Origin: DASXTS01 sp036505275
GTDB lineage: Bacteria; Actinomycetota; Actinomycetes; Mycobacteriales; Pseudonocardiaceae
NCBI GenBank assembly: GCA_036505275.1
Contig: DASXTS010000464.1
Coordinates: forward strand, 1 to 29,462
Direction of reading: 5' to 3'
Length of the DNA stretch: 29,462 nucleotides
The notes beneath the pieces were generated by a model, which saw only the letters and a list, made by a program, of their open reading frames with translations, was not told where the DNA came from and did not search any database. Positions 22,064-29,378 of this stretch are shown here, piece by piece. Both the position numbers and the translations under genes were made by a program. Each line of letters starts with the position of its first letter. The first letter of the stretch is position 1.

Positions 22064-23101
22064 ATGCCTCCAAAGATCGTCCTCGTCACTGGAGTCAGCC
22101 GCTTTCTCGGCGGCCATCTCGCCGCGCGGCTGGCGGCCGACAGCGGCATCGAACGGGTGCTCGGCGTGGACACGGCGGCGCCGTCGCGCGAGCTGCGGCG
22201 GCGGATGGGTCGGGCCGAGTTCGTCCGCGCGGACATTCGCAACCCGCTGATCGCCAAAGTGATCTCCGGTGCCGGCGTGGACACCGTGGTGCACGCCTCG
22301 CTGTCACCAGACCCGGGCCGCTCCGGCGGGCGGGTGCCGATGATGGAGATGAACGTCATCGGCACCATGCAGCTGCTCGCCGCGTGTCAGCAGTCCGACT
22401 CGGTGCAGCGCCTGGTTGTCAAGTCCACCACGGCGGTGTACGGCGCGAGCGCCCGCGACCCGGCGATGTTCACCGAGGACATGGGGCCGAAGTCGCTGCG
22501 GTCCGGTGGCTACGCCAAGGACGCCGTGGAGATCGAGGGGTACGTCCGGGGCTTCGCCCGCCGCCGCCCGGACGTCGCGGTGACGATGCTGCGGTTCACC
22601 AACTTCATCGGCCCGCGCATCGAGACCGTGATGACGAGGTACTTCTCGCTACCTGTCACCCCGACCGTGCTCGGGTACGACGCCCGGGTGCAATTGCTCC
22701 ATGAGGAGGACGCACTGGCCGTGCTGCAAGCGGCGGTCGAGACCGGCCGACCAGGGGTGTTCAACGTCGGCGGCGAGGGGGTGCTGCTGCTCTCCCAGGC
22801 GATCCACCGGGCCGGCCGGGTGCCGCTGCCGGTGCCGAGCCTGGTGGTCGGGCCGATCAGCCGGCTCTTCCGCCGAGCCGGGCTGGTGGACTTCTCCGCT
22901 GAGCAGCTGCGCTTCCTGAACTTCGGCCGCGTGGTGGACACCACCAAGCTCCGCACCGAGTTCGGCTTCACGCCGCGCTGGACCACCGCGCAGGCGTTCG
23001 ACGCGTTCGTCAAGGGCCGCGGCTTGCGGCCGCTGATCGACCCGTGGCGGCTGGTCGGCATCGAGCGAGCAGTGCTCGGTGGCCCGACCCGGCTGCCTTG
23101 A
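22064..23101 (+). CDS. NAD-dependent epimerase/dehydratase-like SDR (Rv0501/GalE2-like)
   Basis: A 345-residue extended SDR. The nucleotide-binding motif is VLVTGVSRFLGGHLA (6-20), followed by FVRADIRNP, VDTVVHASLS, NVIGTMQLLAA, VVKSTTAVYG, LRFTNFIGPRI and QLLHEEDALAVLQAAV. The usual Tyr-x-x-x-Lys pair is not formed: the lysine is in GGYAKDAVE (Lys152) with Tyr two residues before it and Gly at the catalytic Tyr position. From memory the mycobacterial homologue Rv0501 also lacks the Tyr. It precedes the acyltransferase gene, as Rv0501-Rv0502, so a lipid or envelope role is plausible. Confidence 0.88.
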   Translation: MPPKIVLVTGVSRFLGGHLAARLAADSGIERVLGVDTAAPSRELRRRMGRAEFVRADIRNPLIAKVISGAGVDTVVHASLSPDPGRSGGRVPMMEMNVIGTMQLLAACQQSDSVQRLVVKSTTAVYGASARDPAMFTEDMGPKSLRSGGYAKDAVEIEGYVRGFARRRPDVAVTMLRFTNFIGPRIETVMTRYFSLPVTPTVLGYDARVQLLHEEDALAVLQAAVETGRPGVFNVGGEGVLLLSQAIHRAGRVPLPVPSLVVGPISRLFRRAGLVDFSAEQLRFLNFGRVVDTTKLRTEFGFTPRWTTAQAFDAFVKGRGLRPLIDPWRLVGIERAVLGGPTRLP

Positions 23102-23133
23102 GGATCCGGCTGACTTGAGGTAGGAGTGAAACC

Positions 23134-24090
23134 GTGCCGGAAGCCACAGTGATCCCACTGCATCCGCACACCAACAATCGGGCACCAGGAATTGCACAGC
23201 GCCCGGCTCAGCTGCCGGCTCTCGTCGCTGGTGAGCGGCCGGAGCCGCCGGAGTGGGAGCGGCGGCTGGCCGGCGCGCTGGCGTTCGTGCGCCGGCGGCT
23301 CACCGGTGACTACGAGGTGGACGAGTTCGGCTTCGACCGCGACCTCACCGACAACGTGCTGCTGCCGCCGCTGCGGCCGCTGTACCAGCGGTGGTTCCGG
23401 GTGGAGACCATCGGCATGCACCACGTGCCGGATACCGGCGCCGCGCTGATCGTCGCCAACCACTCCGGCACCATCCCGATCGATTCGCTGATGACCGCGC
23501 TCGCGGTGCACGACCATCACCCCGCCCAGCGGCACCTTCGGATGCTGGGCGCCGACCTGGTGTTCCAGCTCCCGTTCGTCGGCGCACTGGCTCGCAAGTC
23601 CGGCCAGACGCTGGCCTGCAACCCGGACGCCGAGCGGCTGCTGCAGGCCGGTGAGCTGGTCGGGGTGTGGCCGGAGGGCTTCAAGGGCGTTGGCAAGCCG
23701 TTCCGGGACCGGTACAAGCTGCAACGCTTCGGCCGCGGCGGATTCGTGTCCGCGGCGCTGCGCACCGGGGTGCCGATCATCCCGTGCTCGATCGTCGGTG
23801 CCGAGGAAATCTACCCGCTGATCGGCAACATCAAGCCGCTGGCCCGCCTGATCGGCGCGCCGTACTTCCCGGTCACCCCGTTCTTCCCGCTGTTCGGCCC
23901 GCTGGGCGCCATCCCGTTGCCGTCCAAGTGGTACATCGAGTTCGGCGAGCCGATCGACACCGTCGGCTACGGCGCGGCCGAGGCCGACGACCCCATGCTG
24001 GTGTTCAACCTCTCCGATCAGGTCCGCGAGACCATCCAGCACACCCTCTACCGCCTGCTGTCCCAGCGCGGCAACCCGTTCACGGGCTAA
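23134..24090 (+). CDS. PlsC-like lysophospholipid acyltransferase family protein (Rv0502-like)
   Basis: A 318-residue 1-acylglycerol-3-phosphate acyltransferase-fold protein. The catalytic HX4D motif is NHSGTIPID (His110, Asp117), and the acceptor-binding block is WPEGFKGVGKPF (Glu181). A long polar N-terminus (1-60) precedes the domain. GTG 23134 has a good ribosome site (AGGAG, 23123-23127). It follows the epimerase gene by 32 bp and is probably cotranscribed with it. The acceptor lipid is unknown. Confidence 0.9.
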   Translation: MPEATVIPLHPHTNNRAPGIAQRPAQLPALVAGERPEPPEWERRLAGALAFVRRRLTGDYEVDEFGFDRDLTDNVLLPPLRPLYQRWFRVETIGMHHVPDTGAALIVANHSGTIPIDSLMTALAVHDHHPAQRHLRMLGADLVFQLPFVGALARKSGQTLACNPDAERLLQAGELVGVWPEGFKGVGKPFRDRYKLQRFGRGGFVSAALRTGVPIIPCSIVGAEEIYPLIGNIKPLARLIGAPYFPVTPFFPLFGPLGAIPLPSKWYIEFGEPIDTVGYGAAEADDPMLVFNLSDQVRETIQHTLYRLLSQRGNPFTG

Positions 24091-24110
24091 CCACCCCGCG
24101 TGTCCGCGCG

Positions 24111-24212
24111 CCCTTCCCGCGTGTCCGCACACGTGAGTTTGCGCGTCCGACACACAGCGATGTGCCAAAACTCCAAACTCATGTGTCCGAACGCGCGGAC
24201 ACGCGGGAAGGG
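24111..24212. repeat. Nested palindrome between convergent genes
   Basis: Perfect 18-nt arms CCCTTCCCGCGTGTCCGC (24111-24128) and their complement (24195-24212) enclose a second inverted pair, ACGTGAGTTT (24131-24140) and AAACTCATGT (24175-24184), with one mismatch. A further copy of cgcgtgtccgcgcg lies just left of the outer arm. It fills the gap between the stops of the acyltransferase (24090) and HAD (24220) genes. It may act as a two-way terminator, but its size and nesting suggest a dispersed repeat element. Confidence 0.75.
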
Positions 24213-24219
24213 TCGAGGG

Positions 24220-25128
24220 CTAGGCGCGTTCGCGGCGACGGTACGCCATACCGGCGGCGACAGCGCCAGCCACCGCACCCGCGCCGAGCACCGACGGGAC
24301 CCCGATGCGGGCGGCCTTGCGCCCGGTGCGGAAGTCGCGGATCTCCCAGCCACGGGCGCGGGCGACGTCACGTAGCTGGGGGTCAGGGTTGACGGCGACC
24401 GCGGTGCCGACCACGGAGAGCATCGGAACGTCGTTGGCCGAATCCGAGTATGCCGTGCATCGTCGCAGGTTCAGGCCCTCACGGGCGGCAAGCGCACGGA
24501 CGGCGTGCGCCTTGGCCGGCCCGTGCAGGAGATCGCCGACGAGCCGGCCGGTGTAGATGCCGTTTTCATGCTCGGCGACGGTGCCCAGCGCCCCGGTGAG
24601 CCCGAGCCGGTGCGCGATGATGCTGGCCAGCTCCACCGGGGTCGCGGTGACCAGCCACACCCGCTGCCCGGCGTCCAGATGCATCTGGGCCAGCGCCCTG
24701 GTGCCCGACCAGATTTTGTCGGCCATCAGCTCGTCATAGATCTGTTCGCCGAGGTTGGCCAGCTCCTGCACGCTGCGCCCGGCCACGAACGACAGCGCGT
24801 GCTCGCGGCTGGCCTTGATCTCGTCTGGGTCCTCGCGACCGCCGACCCGGAACTTGATCTGCTGCCAGGCGAACCCGGCCAGATCCGATGTGGTGAAGAA
24901 CTTGCGCGCCGCGAGTCCGCGAGCGAAGTGGAACATCGATGCGCCGACCATCATGGTGTTGTCCACGTCGAAGAACGCCGCAGCGGTGAGGTCCGGTGGC
25001 ACTGCGAACGCCGCCTCGAGCTCGGGCGCCGCGGCATTCGCCAGCGCGGCCTCCGCCGACGCCTCCCCCGCCAACGCGGCCCGCGCTTCGCGTTCGGCCC
25101 TACCCTCTCGCCGTCGCGCTCGTGGCAC
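24220..25128 (-). CDS. HAD-IB family phosphatase (SerB1-like) with C-terminal membrane helix
   Basis: A 302-residue protein. The HAD nucleophile motif is AAFFDVDNTMMVGASMFHFA (DVDNT at 54-58), motif II lies in RVWLVTATPVELA, and motif IV is in CTAYSDSANDVPMLSVVG. Residues 1-45 are charged and Ala-rich; a hydrophobic stretch near 277-296 (VLGAGAVAGAVAAGMAY) may anchor the protein. It resembles M. tuberculosis Rv0505c. GTG 25128 is set by TACGCT 7 nt upstream. The longer open frame reaching to 26100 is a shadow of the anti-sigma gene. The substrate may be a phospholipid or phosphoserine. Confidence 0.9.
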   Translation of the reverse strand: MPRARRREGRAEREARAALAGEASAEAALANAAAPELEAAFAVPPDLTAAAFFDVDNTMMVGASMFHFARGLAARKFFTTSDLAGFAWQQIKFRVGGREDPDEIKASREHALSFVAGRSVQELANLGEQIYDELMADKIWSGTRALAQMHLDAGQRVWLVTATPVELASIIAHRLGLTGALGTVAEHENGIYTGRLVGDLLHGPAKAHAVRALAAREGLNLRRCTAYSDSANDVPMLSVVGTAVAVNPDPQLRDVARARGWEIRDFRTGRKAARIGVPSVLGAGAVAGAVAAGMAYRRRERA

Positions 25129-25135
25129 GCCGCCA

Positions 25136-25141
25136 AGCGTA
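25136..25141 (-). promoter_or_regulatory. Leaderless -10 element (TACGCT) of the HAD gene
   Basis: On the minus strand TACGCT ends 7 nt before GTG 25128. The HAD gene therefore has its own promoter rather than depending on the sigma/anti-sigma transcript. Confidence 0.6.
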
Positions 25142-25250
25142 GTGTCGCGCCTCCAGGCCCGGCATTCAGCATGCTGAACGCCACCTGAACAGCGATCCAA
25201 CGATCCAGCCCGCGCGTTCGCCAGGGCGGTGCGGTCGGCTGGACGTCGGA

Positions 25251-26561
25251 TCAGCCGACCTCTAAGCCGGGCAAGCCCGGCAGCAAGGGTGGGACGGAGG
25301 TCACAGGCAGCGGCAGGGGCACCGTGATGGCCGGTGGCGACGACGTGGTCGACTGACTGCGCGAAGCGGTGTCGGGCAGCGGCCCGCCGGTCGCCGGGCC
25401 GGTGAGGCCGGGATCGAGGGGCCCGATACCGCCGGGCAGCTCCCCGCCCGGCGAGCCGGGTACGACCAGGCCGGGCTGCTGCGCGCCCGGGCTGACCGTG
25501 GTCGAGGTGACGCTCGCTGGCACGGGGCTCGACTGGGCCGGTCCGGAGGCCGCCGGCACGCACTGGCCGTCGGCCGGCAGCGGTCCGACGTCGTCGCGGG
25601 CGCCGGAGGTGACTGCGCTGCAGGGCAGCCGTTGCTGCAGCGCGGACACCCGTCCGATCACCCGATCGAGCAGCACGATCGAGCCGCCGGCCCGGCCGGC
25701 CGCCCCGAGCGGCATGGCGGCCGTGGCCTCGCCGAGCCGCTGGCGCTGCTGCTCGGCCCAGCCACGCAGGGTGGCCAGCTGGCCGCCGGCACCGTTGGTC
25801 AGGGTCTCCAGCAGCAGCCGCGAGCCGGCAGCGGCGTCGGTATCGAAGGACTGCAGGGCGGTGAGGAACAGCCCGGTGTCCGCGTCGGAGCCGGCGCCGC
25901 CGGCCCGCGCCGCGAGCGCCTCGATCTCGTCGATCCGCGCCGTGGCGAACTGCAGGTGCTTGAAGCCCCGCGGCTCGTCGCCGAAGGTCAGGCCGAGCTC
26001 GGCGGACTCGGCGCTGCGCTTGACGCCATACAGCGCGTCGCCCGGTAGCGCGTCGCGGGCCAGCACCAGGCTCATCCCGGACAGCGTGACCAGCACGCAC
26101 AACGCGGCCGCCGCGGCAACGAGCAGCCGGCCTTGAACGCCGACGACGGCAGAGCGGCGACGCGCGGCAATAGGCGTGACGACGTCGGGCACCTCTTGCG
26201 GCTGCTCCGGCTCGCGCTCCAGCCCGGGCTCCCGTTCGCGCTCCTGGCCCGGCTGCTGCACTCCTTCGGCCCTCGGCCCGGCGAGGCCGGCGAGGCCGGC
26301 GAAGATCCGCTCACGCATCCGGTCCCGCGCGGCATCGTCCGGCAGCGCCCGTTGTCCGGCGGCGACCAGCAGACTGACGACCGCGAGCTCGCGGCTCAGC
26401 CGCTCGTCCGGCTCAGGCCCGCCCGCGCCGCTTCCACCGGGGCCGCCGGTTCCGTCGGGGCCACCGGGGCCACCGGGTTCTCCGCGGCCGCCGCGACCGT
26501 CGGGGCCACCGTCGAGCGCCCTGGCGAACAGCTCGCTGTCCCTGTCAGCCGACCCGGGCAT
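25251..26561 (-). CDS. DUF5667 membrane protein, probable RsbN-like anti-sigma factor
   Basis: A 436-residue single-pass protein. The cytoplasmic N-terminus (1-140) has SELFARALDGG, a Gly/Pro-rich stretch (20-50) and helices LSRELAVVSLLVAAGQ and RDRMRERIFAGLAG. A membrane helix lies at about 145-167. The outside part starts with the DUF5667 signature RDALPGDALYGVKRSAESAELGL and ends in a Pro/Ser/Thr-rich tail. The start at ATG 26561 has AGAAGGA as ribosome site; ATG-like 26585 is less suitable. It lies 96 bp after the ECF sigma gene on the same strand, the arrangement of bldN-rsbN in Streptomyces. Function as anti-sigma is inferred from this. Confidence 0.83.
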   Translation of the reverse strand: MPGSADRDSELFARALDGGPDGRGGRGEPGGPGGPDGTGGPGGSGAGGPEPDERLSRELAVVSLLVAAGQRALPDDAARDRMRERIFAGLAGLAGPRAEGVQQPGQEREREPGLEREPEQPQEVPDVVTPIAARRRSAVVGVQGRLLVAAAAALCVLVTLSGMSLVLARDALPGDALYGVKRSAESAELGLTFGDEPRGFKHLQFATARIDEIEALAARAGGAGSDADTGLFLTALQSFDTDAAAGSRLLLETLTNGAGGQLATLRGWAEQQRQRLGEATAAMPLGAAGRAGGSIVLLDRVIGRVSALQQRLPCSAVTSGARDDVGPLPADGQCVPAASGPAQSSPVPASVTSTTVSPGAQQPGLVVPGSPGGELPGGIGPLDPGLTGPATGGPLPDTASRSQSTTSSPPAITVPLPLPVTSVPPLLPGLPGLEVG

Positions 26562-26657
26562 CCGCCCCGTCCTTCTTACAATCACCTGCCGGACGGCCGG
26601 GTGGCCATCCCCGTTCGGAGCAACGAGTGGTGCTCGCCGCGGTTACGATCCGTCGCG

Positions 26658-27332
26658 TCATCTCTGCAGGCCCTGCGGAAGGAGCTGGGCGAGCCGGCGC
26701 ACCGCCCGGTGCTGCAGCGCCTTGATGGCGCCCTCGTTGCGGCCCATGATCGTCGCCGTCTCCGCCACCGAGAGCCCCTGCATGAACCGCAGCGCAATGC
26801 ATTCCTGCTGGTCGGCGTTGAGCTGGGCGACACAGCGCATGAGCTCGGCATTGGTCGCCGCGGTCAGCACGGCGTACTCGGGGCCGTCGCTGGGCTGGCC
26901 GGTCCCCAGCGGGGTGTCGCCGATCTCCGCGGTGGTGACCTCCAGTCGGTAGCGGCTGGACTTGACGTGGTCGAGCACGAGGTTGCGGGCGATGGTGACG
27001 AACCAGGCTCCGACGTCCCGACCCTGGTAGCTGACCGTCGAGATGCGGCGGAACGCCCGAAGAAACGTCTCGCTCGTGACGTCTTCGGCCAGCGCCCGGT
27101 CGCCGACCCGGAACAGCACATACCGGAACACCACGTCGACGTACCGGTCGTAGAGCCGGCCGAAGGCACCGGTGTCGCCGTCCTGGGCGGCCCGGACCAG
27201 CGCCCATACCGCCTCGTGGCCGGCGTTGTCCACGTGATCAACAATGCCGTGCGCGGCAACGTGCTGCTCGTCGGACTGCGGAGCGCGCGGGCCGGGAAGC
27301 TGCCCGCTGGTCTGGTGTACCGATGAGCTCAC
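26658..27332 (-). CDS. ECF sigma factor, BldN-like
   Basis: A 224-residue group IV sigma factor. Region 2 (about 41-125) includes FGRLYDRYVDVVFRYVLFRVGD, LAEDVTSETFLRAFRRI and WFVTIARNLVLDHVKSSRYR. Region 4 (about 160-217) includes LNADQQECIALRFMQGLSVAETATIMGRNEGAIKALQHRAVRRLAQLLP, very like Streptomyces BldN. A 40-residue N-terminal extension precedes region 2. BldN controls aerial development there; here that role is inferred. GTG 27332 is used as the start, without a clear ribosome site or leaderless box; later starts are possible. Confidence 0.92.
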   Translation of the reverse strand: MSSSVHQTSGQLPGPRAPQSDEQHVAAHGIVDHVDNAGHEAVWALVRAAQDGDTGAFGRLYDRYVDVVFRYVLFRVGDRALAEDVTSETFLRAFRRISTVSYQGRDVGAWFVTIARNLVLDHVKSSRYRLEVTTAEIGDTPLGTGQPSDGPEYAVLTAATNAELMRCVAQLNADQQECIALRFMQGLSVAETATIMGRNEGAIKALQHRAVRRLAQLLPQGLQR

Positions 27333-27683
27333 TGGGCGGCCGCACCCCCAGGGACGTCGGTACGACGACGCTGTGCGCCCACGCGGGCACCGGGGCCGGT
27401 GCGCCGGTCGTTACGGGGCATCTGCCACTCCCTGTGTCGGCTGCCCTAACGGGTTGCGGCGGACGGAACGCTGGCGAGTGAAGGCAGCATACGGGTGGCT
27501 ACCTCGGGGCTGACAGGAGCTTCGATGGTGTGGGTGAGACCCGCCGGAGCCGGCGCCGTGACGGCGTCGTTGCGGTGTTTGTCGGGTGCTGGGCAAAGAA
27601 TCTCCCGCCGCGTGCCACACTGCGGCCTTCGGTGTCGCTGGCGCCCGTCCCGGTGCAAACGTAAGTTCCGCCATCCGTGGGAG
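27333..27683. other. 351-bp intergenic region between the divergent sigma and acyl-CoA synthetase genes
   Basis: No convincing gene on either strand. It should hold the promoters of both divergent genes. TAAGTT at 27662-27667 on the plus strand is a possible -10 for the synthetase gene, and CGTAAC lies at 27415-27410 on the minus strand about 80 bp before the sigma start. Open frames here are interrupted or Arg/Ser/Pro-rich shadows. Confidence 0.5.
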
Positions 27684-29366
27684 ATGCTCGTGCAGCGCAG
27701 TTCGACCAATGAGCCCGGCTCCGGCGTCTTGCCCGGCTCCGGCGGCATGCCCGGCTCCGGCGTCTTGCCCGGCGACGCTGGCGTGCCGGGCGGCGCCGGT
27801 TCCGCAGCCGCCACCGCCCGGAATGTCGCCGACCTGGTCCGCGCCGCGGCCGAGACCGACCCCGACCATCCGGCCCTGGTGGAGACGGCATCCCGCCGCC
27901 AGCTCAGCTGGGCCGAGCTGGACGCCGCGGTGGACGCTGCCGCCGAGGCGTTCGCGGCCGCCGGGGCGCTGGCCGGGGACCGGGTAGTGGTGCGGCTCGC
28001 CGGCACCGTCTCCTATTGCATCGCAGTGTTCGGCGTGTTCCGGGCCGGGTGCGTGCTGGTGCCGCTGGCCCGCCGCGCTGCGCCGCGCGAGCTGGCCGAG
28101 GCGCTGACCAGCACTCGGGCGAAGGTGCTGGTCGCCGGCACCGACGACGACGTGGGCGCCCGGACGGCCGAAGACGCCGGCGCCGTGGTGCTTCCGCCGC
28201 CCGATCCGCCCGACCCGGCTGATCGGCCGGAGCCACGGGTCACGCCGACGACCGGCAGTGAGGATCTCGCTGTCCTGGCGTTCACCTCGGCCACGTCCGG
28301 CACGGCGCGTGGGGTCATGCTGTCGCACCGCGCGCTGCTGTCAAACGTGGCGCAGTGTGCCCAGCTGCGACCGGCGCCGGTGACCGCCGCCGACCGGGTG
28401 CTGCTCGCGCTGCCGTTGTTCCACGTCTACGGGCTCGGGCCGGGGCTGCTCCAGATCGCCGCGGCGCGGGCCACCGGTGTGCTGGCCGGCCGGTTCGACG
28501 CCGCCGAGGCGCTGGCCGCGATCGGCCGCTACCGGGTCACCACGGTGGTTGGGGTGCCGCCCATGTACCGCGCGTGGCTCAAGCTCGGCGCCAAGCGGCT
28601 GAACGAGGGCTTCCGCACCGTGCGGCTGCTCACCTCCGGCGCGGCGCCCCTGGAGCCGGCCCTCGGCTCGGCGTTCCGGGATGCCACCGGGCTCGGCATC
28701 TTCGAGGGGTATGGGCTCACCGAGACCGGTCCCGTGCTGACCTCGACGCTGGTCGGCGGCGCGCCGAAGCCGGGCTCGGTCGGCCGGCCCATCCCCGGCG
28801 TCGAGTTGCGGCTGGTGGACGCCGACGGCACTCCGCGTGGGTACGGCGGTGGGTACGGCGGTGGCTCCGGGGATGACCTCGACGAGGACGATGACGCCAC
28901 GGACACCGGCCTGGTCGCCGCCCGCGGCGACAACCTGCTCACCGGCTACTGGCCATCCGGGGAGGGCGGCCCGGACGCCGACGGCTGGTTCCGCACCGGG
29001 GACGTCGGTTTCTTCGACGCCGACGGGGACCTGCACCTGGTCGACCGGTCCAGCGACCTCATCATCGTCAACGGCTTCAACGTCTACCCGCACGAGGTCG
29101 AACGGGCCCTGCACGAGCATCCAGCCATTGCCCAGGCCGCCGTCGTCGGCATGCCGGACGAGGAGACCGGCGAGACCGTGCGCGCCGTCCTGGTCATGGC
29201 CGATGGCGCCACCCTTTCCGCCGCCGACCTCCTTGCCCACCTGGCGCTGCGCCTGGCCCGCTACAAGATCCCCACCGTGGTCGAGGTCGTTGACGAGCTG
29301 CCCGTCACAGCTACCGGCAAACTCGCCCGCCGTGCCCTCCGCACTCTCCACGGCCAGCCCCTGTGA
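27684..29366 (+). CDS. AMP-binding acyl-CoA synthetase (FadD-like)
   Basis: A 560-residue ANL-superfamily adenylating enzyme that activates a carboxylic acid as acyl-AMP and then acyl-CoA. The P-loop (FTSATSGTARGVMLSHR, 200-216) is divergent: the usual Gly-Thr-Thr-Gly-x-Pro-Lys-Gly has Ala, Ser, Ala and Arg substitutions. Other motifs are normal: GYGLTETGP, WFRTGDVGFFDADGDLHLVDRSSDLIIVNGFNVYPHEVE and the catalytic C-terminal lysine in TATGKLARRALR (Lys546). A Gly/Asp-rich insert (GYGGGYGGGSGDDLDEDDD) sits before the hinge region. The N-terminus carries 6-residue repeats. The start at ATG 27684 is likely; the open frame goes back to 27495. Confidence 0.9.
   Translation: MLVQRSSTNEPGSGVLPGSGGMPGSGVLPGDAGVPGGAGSAAATARNVADLVRAAAETDPDHPALVETASRRQLSWAELDAAVDAAAEAFAAAGALAGDRVVVRLAGTVSYCIAVFGVFRAGCVLVPLARRAAPRELAEALTSTRAKVLVAGTDDDVGARTAEDAGAVVLPPPDPPDPADRPEPRVTPTTGSEDLAVLAFTSATSGTARGVMLSHRALLSNVAQCAQLRPAPVTAADRVLLALPLFHVYGLGPGLLQIAAARATGVLAGRFDAAEALAAIGRYRVTTVVGVPPMYRAWLKLGAKRLNEGFRTVRLLTSGAAPLEPALGSAFRDATGLGIFEGYGLTETGPVLTSTLVGGAPKPGSVGRPIPGVELRLVDADGTPRGYGGGYGGGSGDDLDEDDDATDTGLVAARGDNLLTGYWPSGEGGPDADGWFRTGDVGFFDADGDLHLVDRSSDLIIVNGFNVYPHEVERALHEHPAIAQAAVVGMPDEETGETVRAVLVMADGATLSAADLLAHLALRLARYKIPTVVEVVDELPVTATGKLARRALRTLHGQPL
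27714..27785 (+). repeat. 18-bp tandem repeat, 4 units, encoding PGSGVL-type hexapeptides
   Basis: Units cccggctccggcgtcttg, ...ggcatg, ...gtcttg and a diverged fourth encode PGSGVL, PGSGGM, PGSGVL and PGDAGV near the N-terminus of the acyl-CoA synthetase. Confidence 0.88.
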
Positions 29367-29378
29367 GCCCCGCACGGC

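Noticed and set aside
27410..27415. CGTAAC on the minus strand upstream of the sigma gene as a BldN-type -35 site (autoregulation)
   Set aside because: No matching -10 sequence at the expected spacing; a six-base match is weak evidence.
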